Source: CAYVBJ01 sp964517005 (GTDB lineage: Bacteria > Bacteroidota > Rhodothermia > Balneolales > Balneolaceae). From it: a stretch of DNA of 64,000 bases. The translations under genes were made by a program, and so were the position numbers. Positions 34,744 to 43,695 of this stretch are shown piece by piece; position 1 is the first letter of the stretch; every line of letters starts with the position of its first letter. The notes below the pieces were generated by a model. That model was given only the letters and a program-made list of their open reading frames with translations. It was not told the origin of the DNA and did no database searches. The stretch is taken from assembly GCA_964517005.1 (NCBI GenBank), contig CAZFAJ010000002.1:1-64000 (forward strand). Reading direction: 5' to 3'.

Positions 34744-37700
34744 ATGCTGCAAAAGATACCATTCGCAGTGCTCTTATTTATTCTAAGTTTGATCACTGCC
34801 GGGCTGGCAAATGCCCAGAACACACTTGAAGGTGAAGTAATCGATTCAAGAACCGGAGAGCCGTTATTCGGCGTTTCTGTTCTTGATGTAAACGCAGGTT
34901 CAGGAACCAGTACGGATCTTGACGGTGGATTTACCATTACTTACTCTGGTACAACCACACTCAGGTTTTCATTTATTGGGTACCGGACTGTAGATATAGA
35001 AGTTACACCCACTACATCTGATCTTACGGTTGAACTTGAACAGGAAATATCAGCTCTTGATGAAGTCGTGGTTACCGGTTTGGGTACTTCTATCAAACGT
35101 GAAAATCTTGCCAATTCGATTACACGGATTGATTCAGATAAACTGACCGGTAATGTAACGCCACAAACTCTGGATAATACGTTAAACGGTAAAATCCCCG
35201 GCGTCAATATCCGTGCTCAAAGTGGTGCCCCTGGTGGAGGTGTAAATGTACAGTTACGTGGTATAAGTACTCTTGGAGCAGGTTCATCCCAGCCGCTATA
35301 CATCATTGACGGGGTGTATGTAAATAATGATGCGATTGCTAATGGACGTTTTTTGACAACCGGTGCTAACAGTTTTGCTGAGGATAATCCTGCAAACCGT
35401 GTTGCTGATTTAAATCCAGAGGATATCGAAAGTATTGAGGTTTTAAAAGGTGCCTCCGCTGCCGCAATTTATGGTCAGCGAGCCAATGCGGGTGTAATTA
35501 TTATCAACACCAAGAAAGGACAGGGCGGTAAGACAAAAGTCAGTTTTACCCAGGAAGTTGGATTTAATTCAGCTTTGAACCTGGGTCAAATTGGTGCAGA
35601 ATGGGATCTTGATAAAATTGATTTTATTGATGGAACGCTTGGATTCCAGGGAACGGCTTCAACAGCGCAGATCCGGCAGTTATTCCAGCAGGCAGAATCA
35701 ACTGGGCAGTTCATTGATATGGAAGAACTTTTGTATGGCCGTGAAGGATTTATTAATTCAACAGGAATTAATGTCTCCGGGGGTGACACCAGAACGCAAT
35801 TTTATGTAGCCGGTCAATTTAGCGAAGAAGACGGCATTATCAGGAATACAGGGTTTGACAGAAAGTCACTGAGATTAAACCTTGATCACAGGATTTCAGA
35901 TCGTGTCAAGGTTGCCTCCCGCAGCAGTTACCTGAGAACAGAAAATGACAGGGGATTTACGGGAAATCAAAACGGGACAGGAGCGTCTATCGGCTATGCC
36001 CTTTCGGCGACTCCTAATTTTTTCAATCCTTTTCCTGATGAGCTCGGCAATTTCCCTAACAACCCATTTTTTAATGATAATCCTCTTGCAATTGCATCAC
36101 AGAGTGTAAATAATTCTACTGTCGACAGATTTTTGCAATCCGTTGAAGTTGATATAGAGCTTCTCCAAAAAGAAAGATCCAGCCTTTTGTTAAAAGGTTC
36201 CGGTGGTTTAGACTTTCTGCAATTTAACAGTCTTGTCTGGCAGCCGAACCAGTTGCAGCATCAGCAGGCTTCTGCTAATCCCGGTGACGCCGTCAGAACA
36301 AAAGAAGACAATCTGAATACAAATCTACAGGCTATTTTGGTCTTTAATACACAGAAAGGTGATGAGGATAATTTCTGGGATTTGACAACTCAGGGCGGGG
36401 TTTCTCGCTTTGATACAGATCAAAGCCGGCAGCTTGACCGTGCCCAGGGACTTGCATTCGGTCAGACTAATCTGAATCAGGGTCGTGTTCAGCAGGTTGT
36501 ACAGCAACGGACTCAGGAAGTGATTGATATCGGATTTTTTGCTCAGCAGGAGATTAACTGGAATGATAAGATTATTCTTACTGCCGGTGCCAGGGCTGAC
36601 CGTTCTTCGTTAAATCAGGATCAGGATCAATATTATTTTTATCCTAAAGCATCCGGTGCTTTTAACCTGACCAATTTTGATTTCTGGAAGTGGGACACTT
36701 TTAACCAGTTTAAATTGAGAATTGCTTATGGTGAAACCGGTGGCCTCCCCAACTTTGGAAGTACATTCCAGGTAGTCGGAGGAAACAATATTGACGGTAA
36801 TCTGGCTTCAACTATTTCTACGCGGGGTGTTGACCCGGAACTTGATCCTGAGCGATCAAAAGAGATTGAAGCAGGCCTTGATTTTGGATTATTCAATGGG
36901 AAAGTGACATTTGAAGGTTCATACTACCGCAAGGTAGTGAGCGATCTGATACTTGATCTTCCCACAGCCCGCTCTACCGGTATTGGAGCTATTGCAACAA
37001 ATGCTGCTGACCTGAAAAATACCGGTTTTGAACTGGCCATAAATGCAACTCCAATCCAAAAACAGAACTTTAACTGGAGCACAACTTTTTTGTGGTGGTC
37101 TAATGAGTCTGAAATCACAGATCTCTCTGTTCCTGCCTTTACGACCGGTGGTTTTGGAGTCAGTTTGAGTAACTTTCTGATACAGGAAGGATTCTCTCCA
37201 ACTACGATCGTTGGTACGCCCGCTGTGGATGGTGAATCACTATTTACAATCTACGGAGACAGTGAACCTGATTTTCAATTGTCATTTGGAAATGAAATCA
37301 ATTTTATGAACAATTTTGACTTTAGTTTCCTCTGGCACTGGAAAAAAGGCGGTGACAACATCAACCTTAGTAAATTGTTGACTGATGTTGGGGGAACTAC
37401 TGACGACTGGGACGAAGTTGACGAAGAGTCAGGGTTGCCAAAAGGTCTCGCCAGATTGGTGTCACCGGCAGGCCAATCGTATGTAGAAGATGCAAGCTAT
37501 CTCAAATTAAGAGAAGCCAGTCTTTTCTATACACTACCTGTCAGAACAACGAATGAGTTTTTCGGAGGGTTTATTGAGAGGCTTAGAATTGGAGCAACCG
37601 GTTCAAATCTTTTATTGATATCTCCATATAGTAGTTATGACCCGGAGACTTCAGTATTTGGAACTCAGCCAATCAACAATGCGGTTGAAGTAACACCCTT

Positions 37701-37746
37701 CCCATCTTCGAGAAGAATTATGTTCAGACTTCAGGTAGATCTATAA
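34744..37746 (+). CDS. SusC/RagA-family TonB-linked outer-membrane receptor
   Basis: A 1000-residue receptor with a Sec signal (to about residue 24, ANAQ), then an N-terminal carboxypeptidase-like repeat (NTLEGEVIDSRTGEPLFGVS, about 25-105). The plug starts DEVVVTGLGT and contains the SusC signature IIDGVYVNND and the IESIEVLKGASAAAIYGQ block, and a 22-strand barrel ends RRIMFRLQVDL. SusC-type channels import oligomers captured by SusD, powered by TonB. The partner susD follows after 27 bases. No polysaccharide-degrading enzyme or anti-sigma pair lies next to it, so a peptide or other ligand is as possible as a glycan. Confidence 0.95.
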   Translation: MLQKIPFAVLLFILSLITAGLANAQNTLEGEVIDSRTGEPLFGVSVLDVNAGSGTSTDLDGGFTITYSGTTTLRFSFIGYRTVDIEVTPTTSDLTVELEQEISALDEVVVTGLGTSIKRENLANSITRIDSDKLTGNVTPQTLDNTLNGKIPGVNIRAQSGAPGGGVNVQLRGISTLGAGSSQPLYIIDGVYVNNDAIANGRFLTTGANSFAEDNPANRVADLNPEDIESIEVLKGASAAAIYGQRANAGVIIINTKKGQGGKTKVSFTQEVGFNSALNLGQIGAEWDLDKIDFIDGTLGFQGTASTAQIRQLFQQAESTGQFIDMEELLYGREGFINSTGINVSGGDTRTQFYVAGQFSEEDGIIRNTGFDRKSLRLNLDHRISDRVKVASRSSYLRTENDRGFTGNQNGTGASIGYALSATPNFFNPFPDELGNFPNNPFFNDNPLAIASQSVNNSTVDRFLQSVEVDIELLQKERSSLLLKGSGGLDFLQFNSLVWQPNQLQHQQASANPGDAVRTKEDNLNTNLQAILVFNTQKGDEDNFWDLTTQGGVSRFDTDQSRQLDRAQGLAFGQTNLNQGRVQQVVQQRTQEVIDIGFFAQQEINWNDKIILTAGARADRSSLNQDQDQYYFYPKASGAFNLTNFDFWKWDTFNQFKLRIAYGETGGLPNFGSTFQVVGGNNIDGNLASTISTRGVDPELDPERSKEIEAGLDFGLFNGKVTFEGSYYRKVVSDLILDLPTARSTGIGAIATNAADLKNTGFELAINATPIQKQNFNWSTTFLWWSNESEITDLSVPAFTTGGFGVSLSNFLIQEGFSPTTIVGTPAVDGESLFTIYGDSEPDFQLSFGNEINFMNNFDFSFLWHWKKGGDNINLSKLLTDVGGTTDDWDEVDEESGLPKGLARLVSPAGQSYVEDASYLKLREASLFYTLPVRTTNEFFGGFIERLRIGATGSNLLLISPYSSYDPETSVFGTQPINNAVEVTPFPSSRRIMFRLQVDL

Positions 37747-37773
37747 AATATTTAAAAGTAAATCATATACATT

Positions 37774-39183
37774 ATGAAACAATTAAAATTCACATATAAA
37801 ATTGTAGCAATGGCTCTTCTGATGTTCGGGTTTATTGCGTGTGATGACATATTTGAGGTCGACACAATTGATGATCCAAATAATGCCACTCAAAGCCAGT
37901 TTTTGAACAATCCCAATAAAAGCCAGCTACAGAACCTTGTATCCGGCTTAGAGTTCAGAAACAGGGCATATGCTACCGGAGCCGGTGGAACTGTCACTCT
38001 ATTTAGTACTCTTGGCAGGGAGGTTTATCCTCTGTTTGCTTCTGATCCCCGGTTTATTACAAACTGGTTGGGAACCAATGCCGCTTCTGATGCAGAGACT
38101 GATCCTGGTTTCTTTGGTTCAGCAGGTGCATTTAACCCTTTCTTTGATGCGATTAAACAAGCCAATTTTCTGATAGAGGCAGTTGGGAATTCAGAGTTAA
38201 TTACCGATCAGGAACGAAACGGATACCTGGGATTTGCCAAAACCATACAGGCATTTAATTTTTTGATGCCCCTGCTGGCTCAGCTCGACAATGGTATCAG
38301 GTTTGATGTGGATGATCCGTTGAATCCCGGGCCGTTTGTGGGATTCGATGAAGGTCTTCAAAGAATACTGAATTTGCTGGATGAGGCACAGGGCAATCTC
38401 AATAATGCGGGCAGTAGCTTTGCGTTTAATCTGCAATCCGGATTTTCTGACTTTAATACCCCGGCAACATTTGTGGCTCTGAACAGGGCTCTGAAAGCAC
38501 GCGTTGCTGTTTTTACAGAGGACTGGCCACTTGTACTTCAGTCTTTACAGGAAGCTGCACCGTTTTTTGAACTTGCAAGCGGCGAAGATGTTATGAACAA
38601 GGGTGCATTTCACAATTACGGTGCTCCGCCAGATCTCTTTAACCCTTATTTCTTCCCGAGAAATGCAGCAACATCGCAGATTCCAATGGTTCACAGCTCG
38701 ATGCCGGCACAGGCTGAAGAAGGTGATTTGAGGGTAGAAAACAAGTTTTTCCTTAGAGAAAACCCGGTTTCATTCCAGGGTTTCGCTTCTCTATACCAGG
38801 ATAATCGTTTTGAATCCAATGAAGAACCTTTCCCCTTTATCAGAAACGAAGAGCTGATTCTACTTTATGCAGAAGCCAATGCCCAGGAAGACAACTTTGG
38901 AGATGCGGTGGATGCAATCAACCTTATCCGCAGCACTTGGGGACTGGATGACTTCAGCAGTTCAGATAAGGATGAGATTATAGATCAGATTCTGTTTGAA
39001 CGAAGATACTCACTGTGGTTTGAACTCGGGCACAGCTGGTTCGATTTACGCCGTTATGGTGTTCTGGACGAAACAGTCCTGGATATAGATGCGGAATTTG
39101 ATCCCACGCAAAGCACCCAAGTGTACAGCAAGTTTGCACGGCCGCTTTCCGAGTCACAATTCGATGATTTCTTTGGGAATTAA
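37774..39183 (+). CDS. SusD/RagB-family surface lipoprotein
   Basis: A 469-residue lipoprotein with lipobox Cys23 (GFIAC). The helical TPR-like scaffold is seen in YLGFAKTIQAFNFLMPL, ALNRALKARVAVFTEDW and the terminal signature RNEELILLYAEANAQ with FERRYSLWFELGHSWFDLRRYG, all typical of SusD. It caps the SusC channel from outside and binds the substrate. It is the last gene of the two-gene unit, ending in a strong terminator at 39211-39238. Confidence 0.95.
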   Translation: MKQLKFTYKIVAMALLMFGFIACDDIFEVDTIDDPNNATQSQFLNNPNKSQLQNLVSGLEFRNRAYATGAGGTVTLFSTLGREVYPLFASDPRFITNWLGTNAASDAETDPGFFGSAGAFNPFFDAIKQANFLIEAVGNSELITDQERNGYLGFAKTIQAFNFLMPLLAQLDNGIRFDVDDPLNPGPFVGFDEGLQRILNLLDEAQGNLNNAGSSFAFNLQSGFSDFNTPATFVALNRALKARVAVFTEDWPLVLQSLQEAAPFFELASGEDVMNKGAFHNYGAPPDLFNPYFFPRNAATSQIPMVHSSMPAQAEEGDLRVENKFFLRENPVSFQGFASLYQDNRFESNEEPFPFIRNEELILLYAEANAQEDNFGDAVDAINLIRSTWGLDDFSSSDKDEIIDQILFERRYSLWFELGHSWFDLRRYGVLDETVLDIDAEFDPTQSTQVYSKFARPLSESQFDDFFGN

Positions 39184-39210
39184 ATAAAGCAGAACGCGTA
39201 AAATCTATTA

Positions 39211-39238
39211 AAAGGCCTGAGATTCTCAGGCCTTTTTT
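39211..39238 (+). terminator. rho-independent terminator after susD
   Basis: AAAGGCCTGAG pairs with CTCAGGCCTTT (11-base stem, ATT loop) and continues into TTT. It lies 28 bases after the susD stop. Confidence 0.9.
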
Positions 39239-39259
39239 ATTTTCGATCTGTCGGCCAAA

Positions 39260-39371
39260 GGCAAAATCAAAGCAACCGAAAACGATACAACAGGCTGGCT
39301 GACCGAAGCCAGTGGCAAAATCAAAGCGAACAAAAAGAAATTAACCGGCCGGCTGACCGAAGCTTGTGGCA
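39260..39371. repeat. 54-bp tandem repeat, about two copies
   Basis: GGCAAAATCAAAGC occurs at 39260 and 39314, and GGC(T/C)GGCTGACCGAAGC at 39293 and 39347: the period is 54. A third copy fades out near 39371 (GGCAGGATT). One plus-strand frame and one minus-strand frame stay open through the repeats (18 codons each). The plus frame reads GKIKATENDTTGWLTEASGK-like text but has no start codon. The region borders the scaffold gap at 39412, which may itself be caused by more repeat copies. Confidence 0.75.
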
Positions 39372-39411
39372 GGATTCTCACCCCCTACCGTCAGCCCGGT
39401 AATAAAGATGT

Positions 39412-39511
39412 NNNNNNNNNNNNNNNNNNNNNNNNNNNNNNNNNNNNNNNNNNNNNNNNNNNNNNNNNNNNNNNNNNNNNNNNNNNNNNNNNNNNNNNNN
39501 NNNNNNNNNNN
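39412..39511. other. assembly gap of 100 N
   Basis: This gap lies between susD and the aldehyde dehydrogenase gene, next to the 54-bp repeat. Bases 39512-39557 after it hold nothing recognisable. Confidence 0.98.
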
Positions 39512-39557
39512 GCATAGATTTTATCGTTTGTGGGTATACTGTTTACCGGACAGACGG

Positions 39558-40925
39558 TTATTTCAACAATCGCTTAATCCACTTAAATTTTGTTTCAGTA
39601 TATGGAGGATACCGGAAATCGGGATCGGGCCATGCAGGTTTTTTCAGGATGGCTTGTTTGTGACTGAACGCTTCAAAACTGTGTTTGCCGTGATAGGAGC
39701 CAAAACCGCTGTTGCCAACTCCGCCGAAGGGTAAATGCGGATTGGCAAGATGGCTGATGGTATCATTGATACAGCCGCCTCCAAATGGAATCTGATCAAT
39801 CACCTTCTCTTCAAGATTGGCATTATTCGTAAACAGGTAGAGTGCAAGCGGAGATGGATTGGAACGGATAAAATCGATCATATCATCCTCACTTTGATAG
39901 GTAAGAAGCGGCAGAATGGGGCCGAAGATCTCATCTTGCATAATTTCATCTTCCGGACCGGCATTGACAAGTGTCGGTTCAATCATCCGCTTCTCATCAT
40001 TGCTGATTCCTCCGTGTAACAGGTCGCAATTATTAAGCAGCTTAAGCAGTCGTTCATAATGATCCTGATTTATGATTTGAGTATATCCCTCCTCAAAAAG
40101 AGGGGAATCGGCATAAAACTGACTCAATGCCTTTTTCGTTGCACGGATAAACTTCTCCTTTACCTTTTCATGAACAAATACATAGTCGGGAGCCACGCAG
40201 GTTTGCCCCGCATTCATGCATTTTCCCCACCATATTCGTTTAGCAGCCAGATCAACATCAGTATCTTTATGCACGATCGCAGGACTCTTTCCGCCAAGTT
40301 CAAGCGTTACCGGGATAAGCTGTTCAGCAGCAGCTTTCATCACGATTTTGCCGACACGGCTGCTTCCGGTAAAGAATATTTTATCAAAAGGCTGGCTTAA
40401 AAGCTCTTGATTCGTCTCGGGGCCGCCTTCCACAACGGCAAGATAATCCCTGCTAAAATAATGTCCGGTTACTTCTGATATTAACTTTGAAGTTGCCGGA
40501 GCGAGTTCAGAAGGCTTCAATACAGCAGTGTTGCCTGCTGAAAGTGCGCCTACAAGCGGATGGAATATCAGGTGGATGGGGTAATTCCAGGCTCCGATTA
40601 TTAAAACGGTGCCGAAAGGCTGATATCGCAGGTAGTTCCTGGATGGAAATGTAAGTATGGAGTTCCCCGCAGATTCAGGTTTCATCCATGATTTGAGATG
40701 TTTCAAATGAAAATCAATTTCATGAAGAACAGTCGCGATCTCTGCGGAATAAGCTTCAAAATAAGGTTTGCCAAAATCCGTATATACAGCCTCACAAAGC
40801 ATCGCTTCATTATCAGATAAGAGAGTTCGCAAGGTGCGAAGTTTTTCAATTCTGAAATCATAGGCTTTTGTTTTGCCGGTTAAAAAGAGATTTTTTTGCT
40901 GGCGAATAATTTTTTCAATGCTCAT
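39558..40925 (-). CDS. aldehyde dehydrogenase, class 3 type
   Basis: A 455-residue NAD(P)-dependent aldehyde dehydrogenase, short like the class 3 (fatty aldehyde / coniferyl aldehyde) group. The catalytic Cys is in CMNAGQTCVAPDYVF and the general base Glu in VTLELGGKSPAIVHK. The cofactor loop is FFTGSSRVGKIVMKAA, and the C-terminal SHLANPHLPFGGVGNSGFG is intact. It follows an SDR gene whose stop overlaps its start by 4 bases, so the pair is probably an alcohol-to-acid oxidation unit for lipid-type substrates. Confidence 0.93.
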   Translation of the reverse strand: MSIEKIIRQQKNLFLTGKTKAYDFRIEKLRTLRTLLSDNEAMLCEAVYTDFGKPYFEAYSAEIATVLHEIDFHLKHLKSWMKPESAGNSILTFPSRNYLRYQPFGTVLIIGAWNYPIHLIFHPLVGALSAGNTAVLKPSELAPATSKLISEVTGHYFSRDYLAVVEGGPETNQELLSQPFDKIFFTGSSRVGKIVMKAAAEQLIPVTLELGGKSPAIVHKDTDVDLAAKRIWWGKCMNAGQTCVAPDYVFVHEKVKEKFIRATKKALSQFYADSPLFEEGYTQIINQDHYERLLKLLNNCDLLHGGISNDEKRMIEPTLVNAGPEDEIMQDEIFGPILPLLTYQSEDDMIDFIRSNPSPLALYLFTNNANLEEKVIDQIPFGGGCINDTISHLANPHLPFGGVGNSGFGSYHGKHSFEAFSHKQAILKKPAWPDPDFRYPPYTETKFKWIKRLLK

Positions 40926-41746
40926 GATGACTTTGGTTTTCTTCCTTGAAATGAATCCATGGACCGGTAGACGCCCAATAAATTACCCGCAATCCAGTCG
41001 AACGCCCCGGATGGTAATATTGCACGCAGAAAAGGGACAAAGCGAACCATAAATGGGGCTTCAATTTTTTGTCTCTTTTTTTCAATGCCTTTGATGATCA
41101 GATCTGCAATTTGATCTGTCTCAAGCAATGGTACAAGGAGGGGTGCTTTTACACCTTTAAACATTCCGGTTTTTACATAGCTTGGAATCACAGTAGTTAC
41201 GTGAATTCCGGTTTTGAGCCGTTCCATCTCCAGGCGCAGGGAATCGGACCAGCCGATGACCGCCCACTTGCTTCCCGCATACACACTCATTCTCGGATTG
41301 CCGATATAACCGGATGCTGACGCTATATTTACGATATATCCGGATTTCCGCTCTATCATTTCGTTTAGAAAAGCCCTGACAACCCACATACTTCCGGTCG
41401 TATTGATCTGAATGGTTCGTTCTATAGCAATGAATGGATGTTCATGAAAAAATTTACCGACCACAATGCCGGCACAGTTTATGATAATATCCGGTAATAA
41501 TCCTTGCTTAATCAGGCGGGCGGATTCGGCCTTTAATAGCCCGATATCGGTAATATCAATATCGGCTGTGTAAACTGATGAACCCTCTTTAATACTTTCT
41601 TTTACGTCAATAAGTGTTTCAGGATTACGGTCCCAAAGAATCAGGGTTACGGACGTGCGATAGGCGATTTTTTCTGCCAGCCGCCGGCCGATTCCACTTG
41701 CGGCTCCCGTAATCAGAATTTTTTTATTTTGATAGAAATCGGGCAT
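40922..41746 (-). CDS. short-chain dehydrogenase/reductase
   Basis: A 274-residue classical SDR. The cofactor site is ITGAASGIGRRLAE. The NAG-type motif is NCAGIVVG, and the catalytic triad is Ser in NIASASGYIG with Tyr and Lys in YAGSKWAVIGW. A long C-terminal extension (about residues 200-274) with hydrophobic segments suggests a membrane-near, lipid-like substrate, as in the retinol-dehydrogenase/DHRS group. It is the upstream partner of the aldehyde dehydrogenase and presumably makes the aldehyde that enzyme oxidises. Confidence 0.9.
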   Translation of the reverse strand: MPDFYQNKKILITGAASGIGRRLAEKIAYRTSVTLILWDRNPETLIDVKESIKEGSSVYTADIDITDIGLLKAESARLIKQGLLPDIIINCAGIVVGKFFHEHPFIAIERTIQINTTGSMWVVRAFLNEMIERKSGYIVNIASASGYIGNPRMSVYAGSKWAVIGWSDSLRLEMERLKTGIHVTTVIPSYVKTGMFKGVKAPLLVPLLETDQIADLIIKGIEKKRQKIEAPFMVRFVPFLRAILPSGAFDWIAGNLLGVYRSMDSFQGRKPKSS

Positions 41747-41798
41747 CTTTAATCTGAACTAATAGATTTTTGTTAAAAGATTAATTTGAAATTAAGAA

Positions 41799-43544
41799 TT
41801 GAAAATTAATATTATTCGGTTTTTCTATTTCCATAATTCAATGTACATTCATCGCGCAAGTAAATGTAATAAATATCAAAACTATATGAATTTTAAATCT
41901 GCTCTTTTCATTTTAATTATGATCATAATTTCAGCCTGTGCAAATCAGGCTGAAGAGGTATCCCAGGTATTCACGGAAGAATCCCTGTTTGAACATGTCG
42001 AAACTCTTTCATCAGACGATTTTGAAGGCCGTGCTCCTGCCACTGAAGGTGAAGAGTTAACCGTTGAATATCTCGTAAATGAATTTGAGAAAACTGGTCT
42101 TGAACCGGGAATGCCGAATGGGACCTTTATACAGGAATTCCCGCTTCTTGGCATGAAGGTGGATCGTGAGTCGGCGATAATGAGCCTTAAGAAAGATGGA
42201 AAGAGAGTTGAAGATTTCGAATATTCTGCAGAATTTATGGTCTGGCCATCTAATGAAGAGGAAGCGATTGAGATCAGGGATGCTGAATTGGTTTACGTAG
42301 GATATGGTATACAGGCACCGGAATTTGACTGGGATGATTACAAAGATGCGGATGTTGAGGGAAAAATCCTGGTTTTTAAAAATGATGATCCGAAAAATGA
42401 TCCCGAACTATTTGCAGGAAATGCACGTCTCTACTACGGCCGCTGGAGCTATAAATATGAAATTGCACAGGAAATGGGTGCGCTCGGTGCAGTTATTATC
42501 CATACAACGCCAACTGCCGGGTACCCCTGGCTTGTGGTTTCAAACAGCTGGGGACGGGAGCGGTTTTCACTGAAAAGCAGCGGTGAATCAGGAATGGAGA
42601 TGCCCGCATTTAACGGTTGGCTGACCCAGGAGAGCAGCCGGAAACTGTTTGATCTGGCCGGTTTGAGCTTCCGGGAACAGCTGGACTCTGCTGAAAGTCG
42701 TGATTTTATTCCATTACTGCTCGATGGTGTTACTATGGATGTGAATCTGAATGCCGAATACAGTGATATGGCTTCCAGGAATGTGCTGGGCAAGATTGAA
42801 GGAAATGACCCGGATTTAAAAGATGAATATCTTGTGTTTACTGCCCACCATGATCATCTTGGTGTAACGTTTCCTGTTGAAGGAGATTCTATCAACAACG
42901 GAGCGCTTGATAATGCAGCCGGAATCAGTGCGATGCTGAATCTTGCTAAAGCGTATAAACAGATCGAGCCCGATTTAAGAAGAAGTGCACTGTTTCTGGC
43001 AGTGGGAGCTGAGGAGATGGGGCTTTTGGGATCTCAGTATTGGGCGGCGAATCCAACCATTCATCCCGGTAAAATCACAGCCAATATAAACCTGGATGGA
43101 ATGCAGGTGTACGGACCAACCGAAGATGTGGTTTTAGTTGGTTATGACAGAAATACAGTCAGCGATGCAATTGCAGAAGCAGCGGAAAGGATGGGAAGAG
43201 TCGTTAAACCGGATCCAAGCCCTGAACAGGGATTTTTCTACCGTTCCGATCATTTTTCACTGGCTAAAATTGGAGTGCCGGCAATTTTCCCGAACCCCGG
43301 ACGGGATTACATCGGAAAACCTGATGACTATAATGAGACGGTTGACAGCCTCACAAATGCAAACTACCATTCTGTTTCGGATGAAATCAACGAGTTCTGG
43401 GATCTGAGTGGTATGGAACGTGACGTCCGCCTCTTTTTTGAGGCCGGCCTGGAAATTCTGAATGCAGATGAAAAAATGAGCTGGAGAGAGGGGGATGAAT
43501 TTCAGGCTGCACGTAAACAGATGCTTGAGGAGGCAGGGGATTGA
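41799..43544 (+). CDS. M28-family zinc aminopeptidase lipoprotein
   Basis: The longest frame starts at 41799, but the ATG at 41886 gives a clean lipoprotein signal (ALFILIMIIISAC) and is the likely start. The catalytic part begins after an inserted PA-like domain (about residues 150-310). Zinc ligands are visible in FTAHHDHLG, NGALDNAAGISAML (bridging Asp), LAVGAEEMGLLGSQYW (Glu pair) and NINLDGMQVYG. The final His is in YHSVSDEIN. It removes N-terminal residues from peptides at the cell surface, complementing the secreted metalloprotease and the SusC/D pair. Single gene. Confidence 0.93.
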   Translation: MKINIIRFFYFHNSMYIHRASKCNKYQNYMNFKSALFILIMIIISACANQAEEVSQVFTEESLFEHVETLSSDDFEGRAPATEGEELTVEYLVNEFEKTGLEPGMPNGTFIQEFPLLGMKVDRESAIMSLKKDGKRVEDFEYSAEFMVWPSNEEEAIEIRDAELVYVGYGIQAPEFDWDDYKDADVEGKILVFKNDDPKNDPELFAGNARLYYGRWSYKYEIAQEMGALGAVIIHTTPTAGYPWLVVSNSWGRERFSLKSSGESGMEMPAFNGWLTQESSRKLFDLAGLSFREQLDSAESRDFIPLLLDGVTMDVNLNAEYSDMASRNVLGKIEGNDPDLKDEYLVFTAHHDHLGVTFPVEGDSINNGALDNAAGISAMLNLAKAYKQIEPDLRRSALFLAVGAEEMGLLGSQYWAANPTIHPGKITANINLDGMQVYGPTEDVVLVGYDRNTVSDAIAEAAERMGRVVKPDPSPEQGFFYRSDHFSLAKIGVPAIFPNPGRDYIGKPDDYNETVDSLTNANYHSVSDEINEFWDLSGMERDVRLFFEAGLEILNADEKMSWREGDEFQAARKQMLEEAGD

Positions 43545-43598
43545 GAATTTATTACTTTTTTTACTAAAGCAGTGTGAAATTTGTGGATATATATTCAT

Positions 43599-43650
43599 TT
43601 TGGGTTTCACGCGGAGTTCGCGAAAGGTGCAAAGAGCGCAGAGGTTTTTA
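43599..43650 (+). repeat. dispersed intergenic repeat, short copy
   Basis: GGGTTTCACGCGGAGTTCGC and GGTGCAAAGAGCGCAGAGG match the core of the repeats at 20010-20109 and 46751-46850. It lies in the 150 bases between the M28 peptidase and YyaL-like genes. Confidence 0.6.
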
Positions 43651-43695
43651 AAAAAACTCTGTTAACTTTTTGAGAAGAATGAAAGTTTCAGGTGT

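Noticed and set aside
39260..39371. CRISPR array
   Set aside because: Repeat units are directly adjacent with no unique spacers, and no cas genes are in the window.
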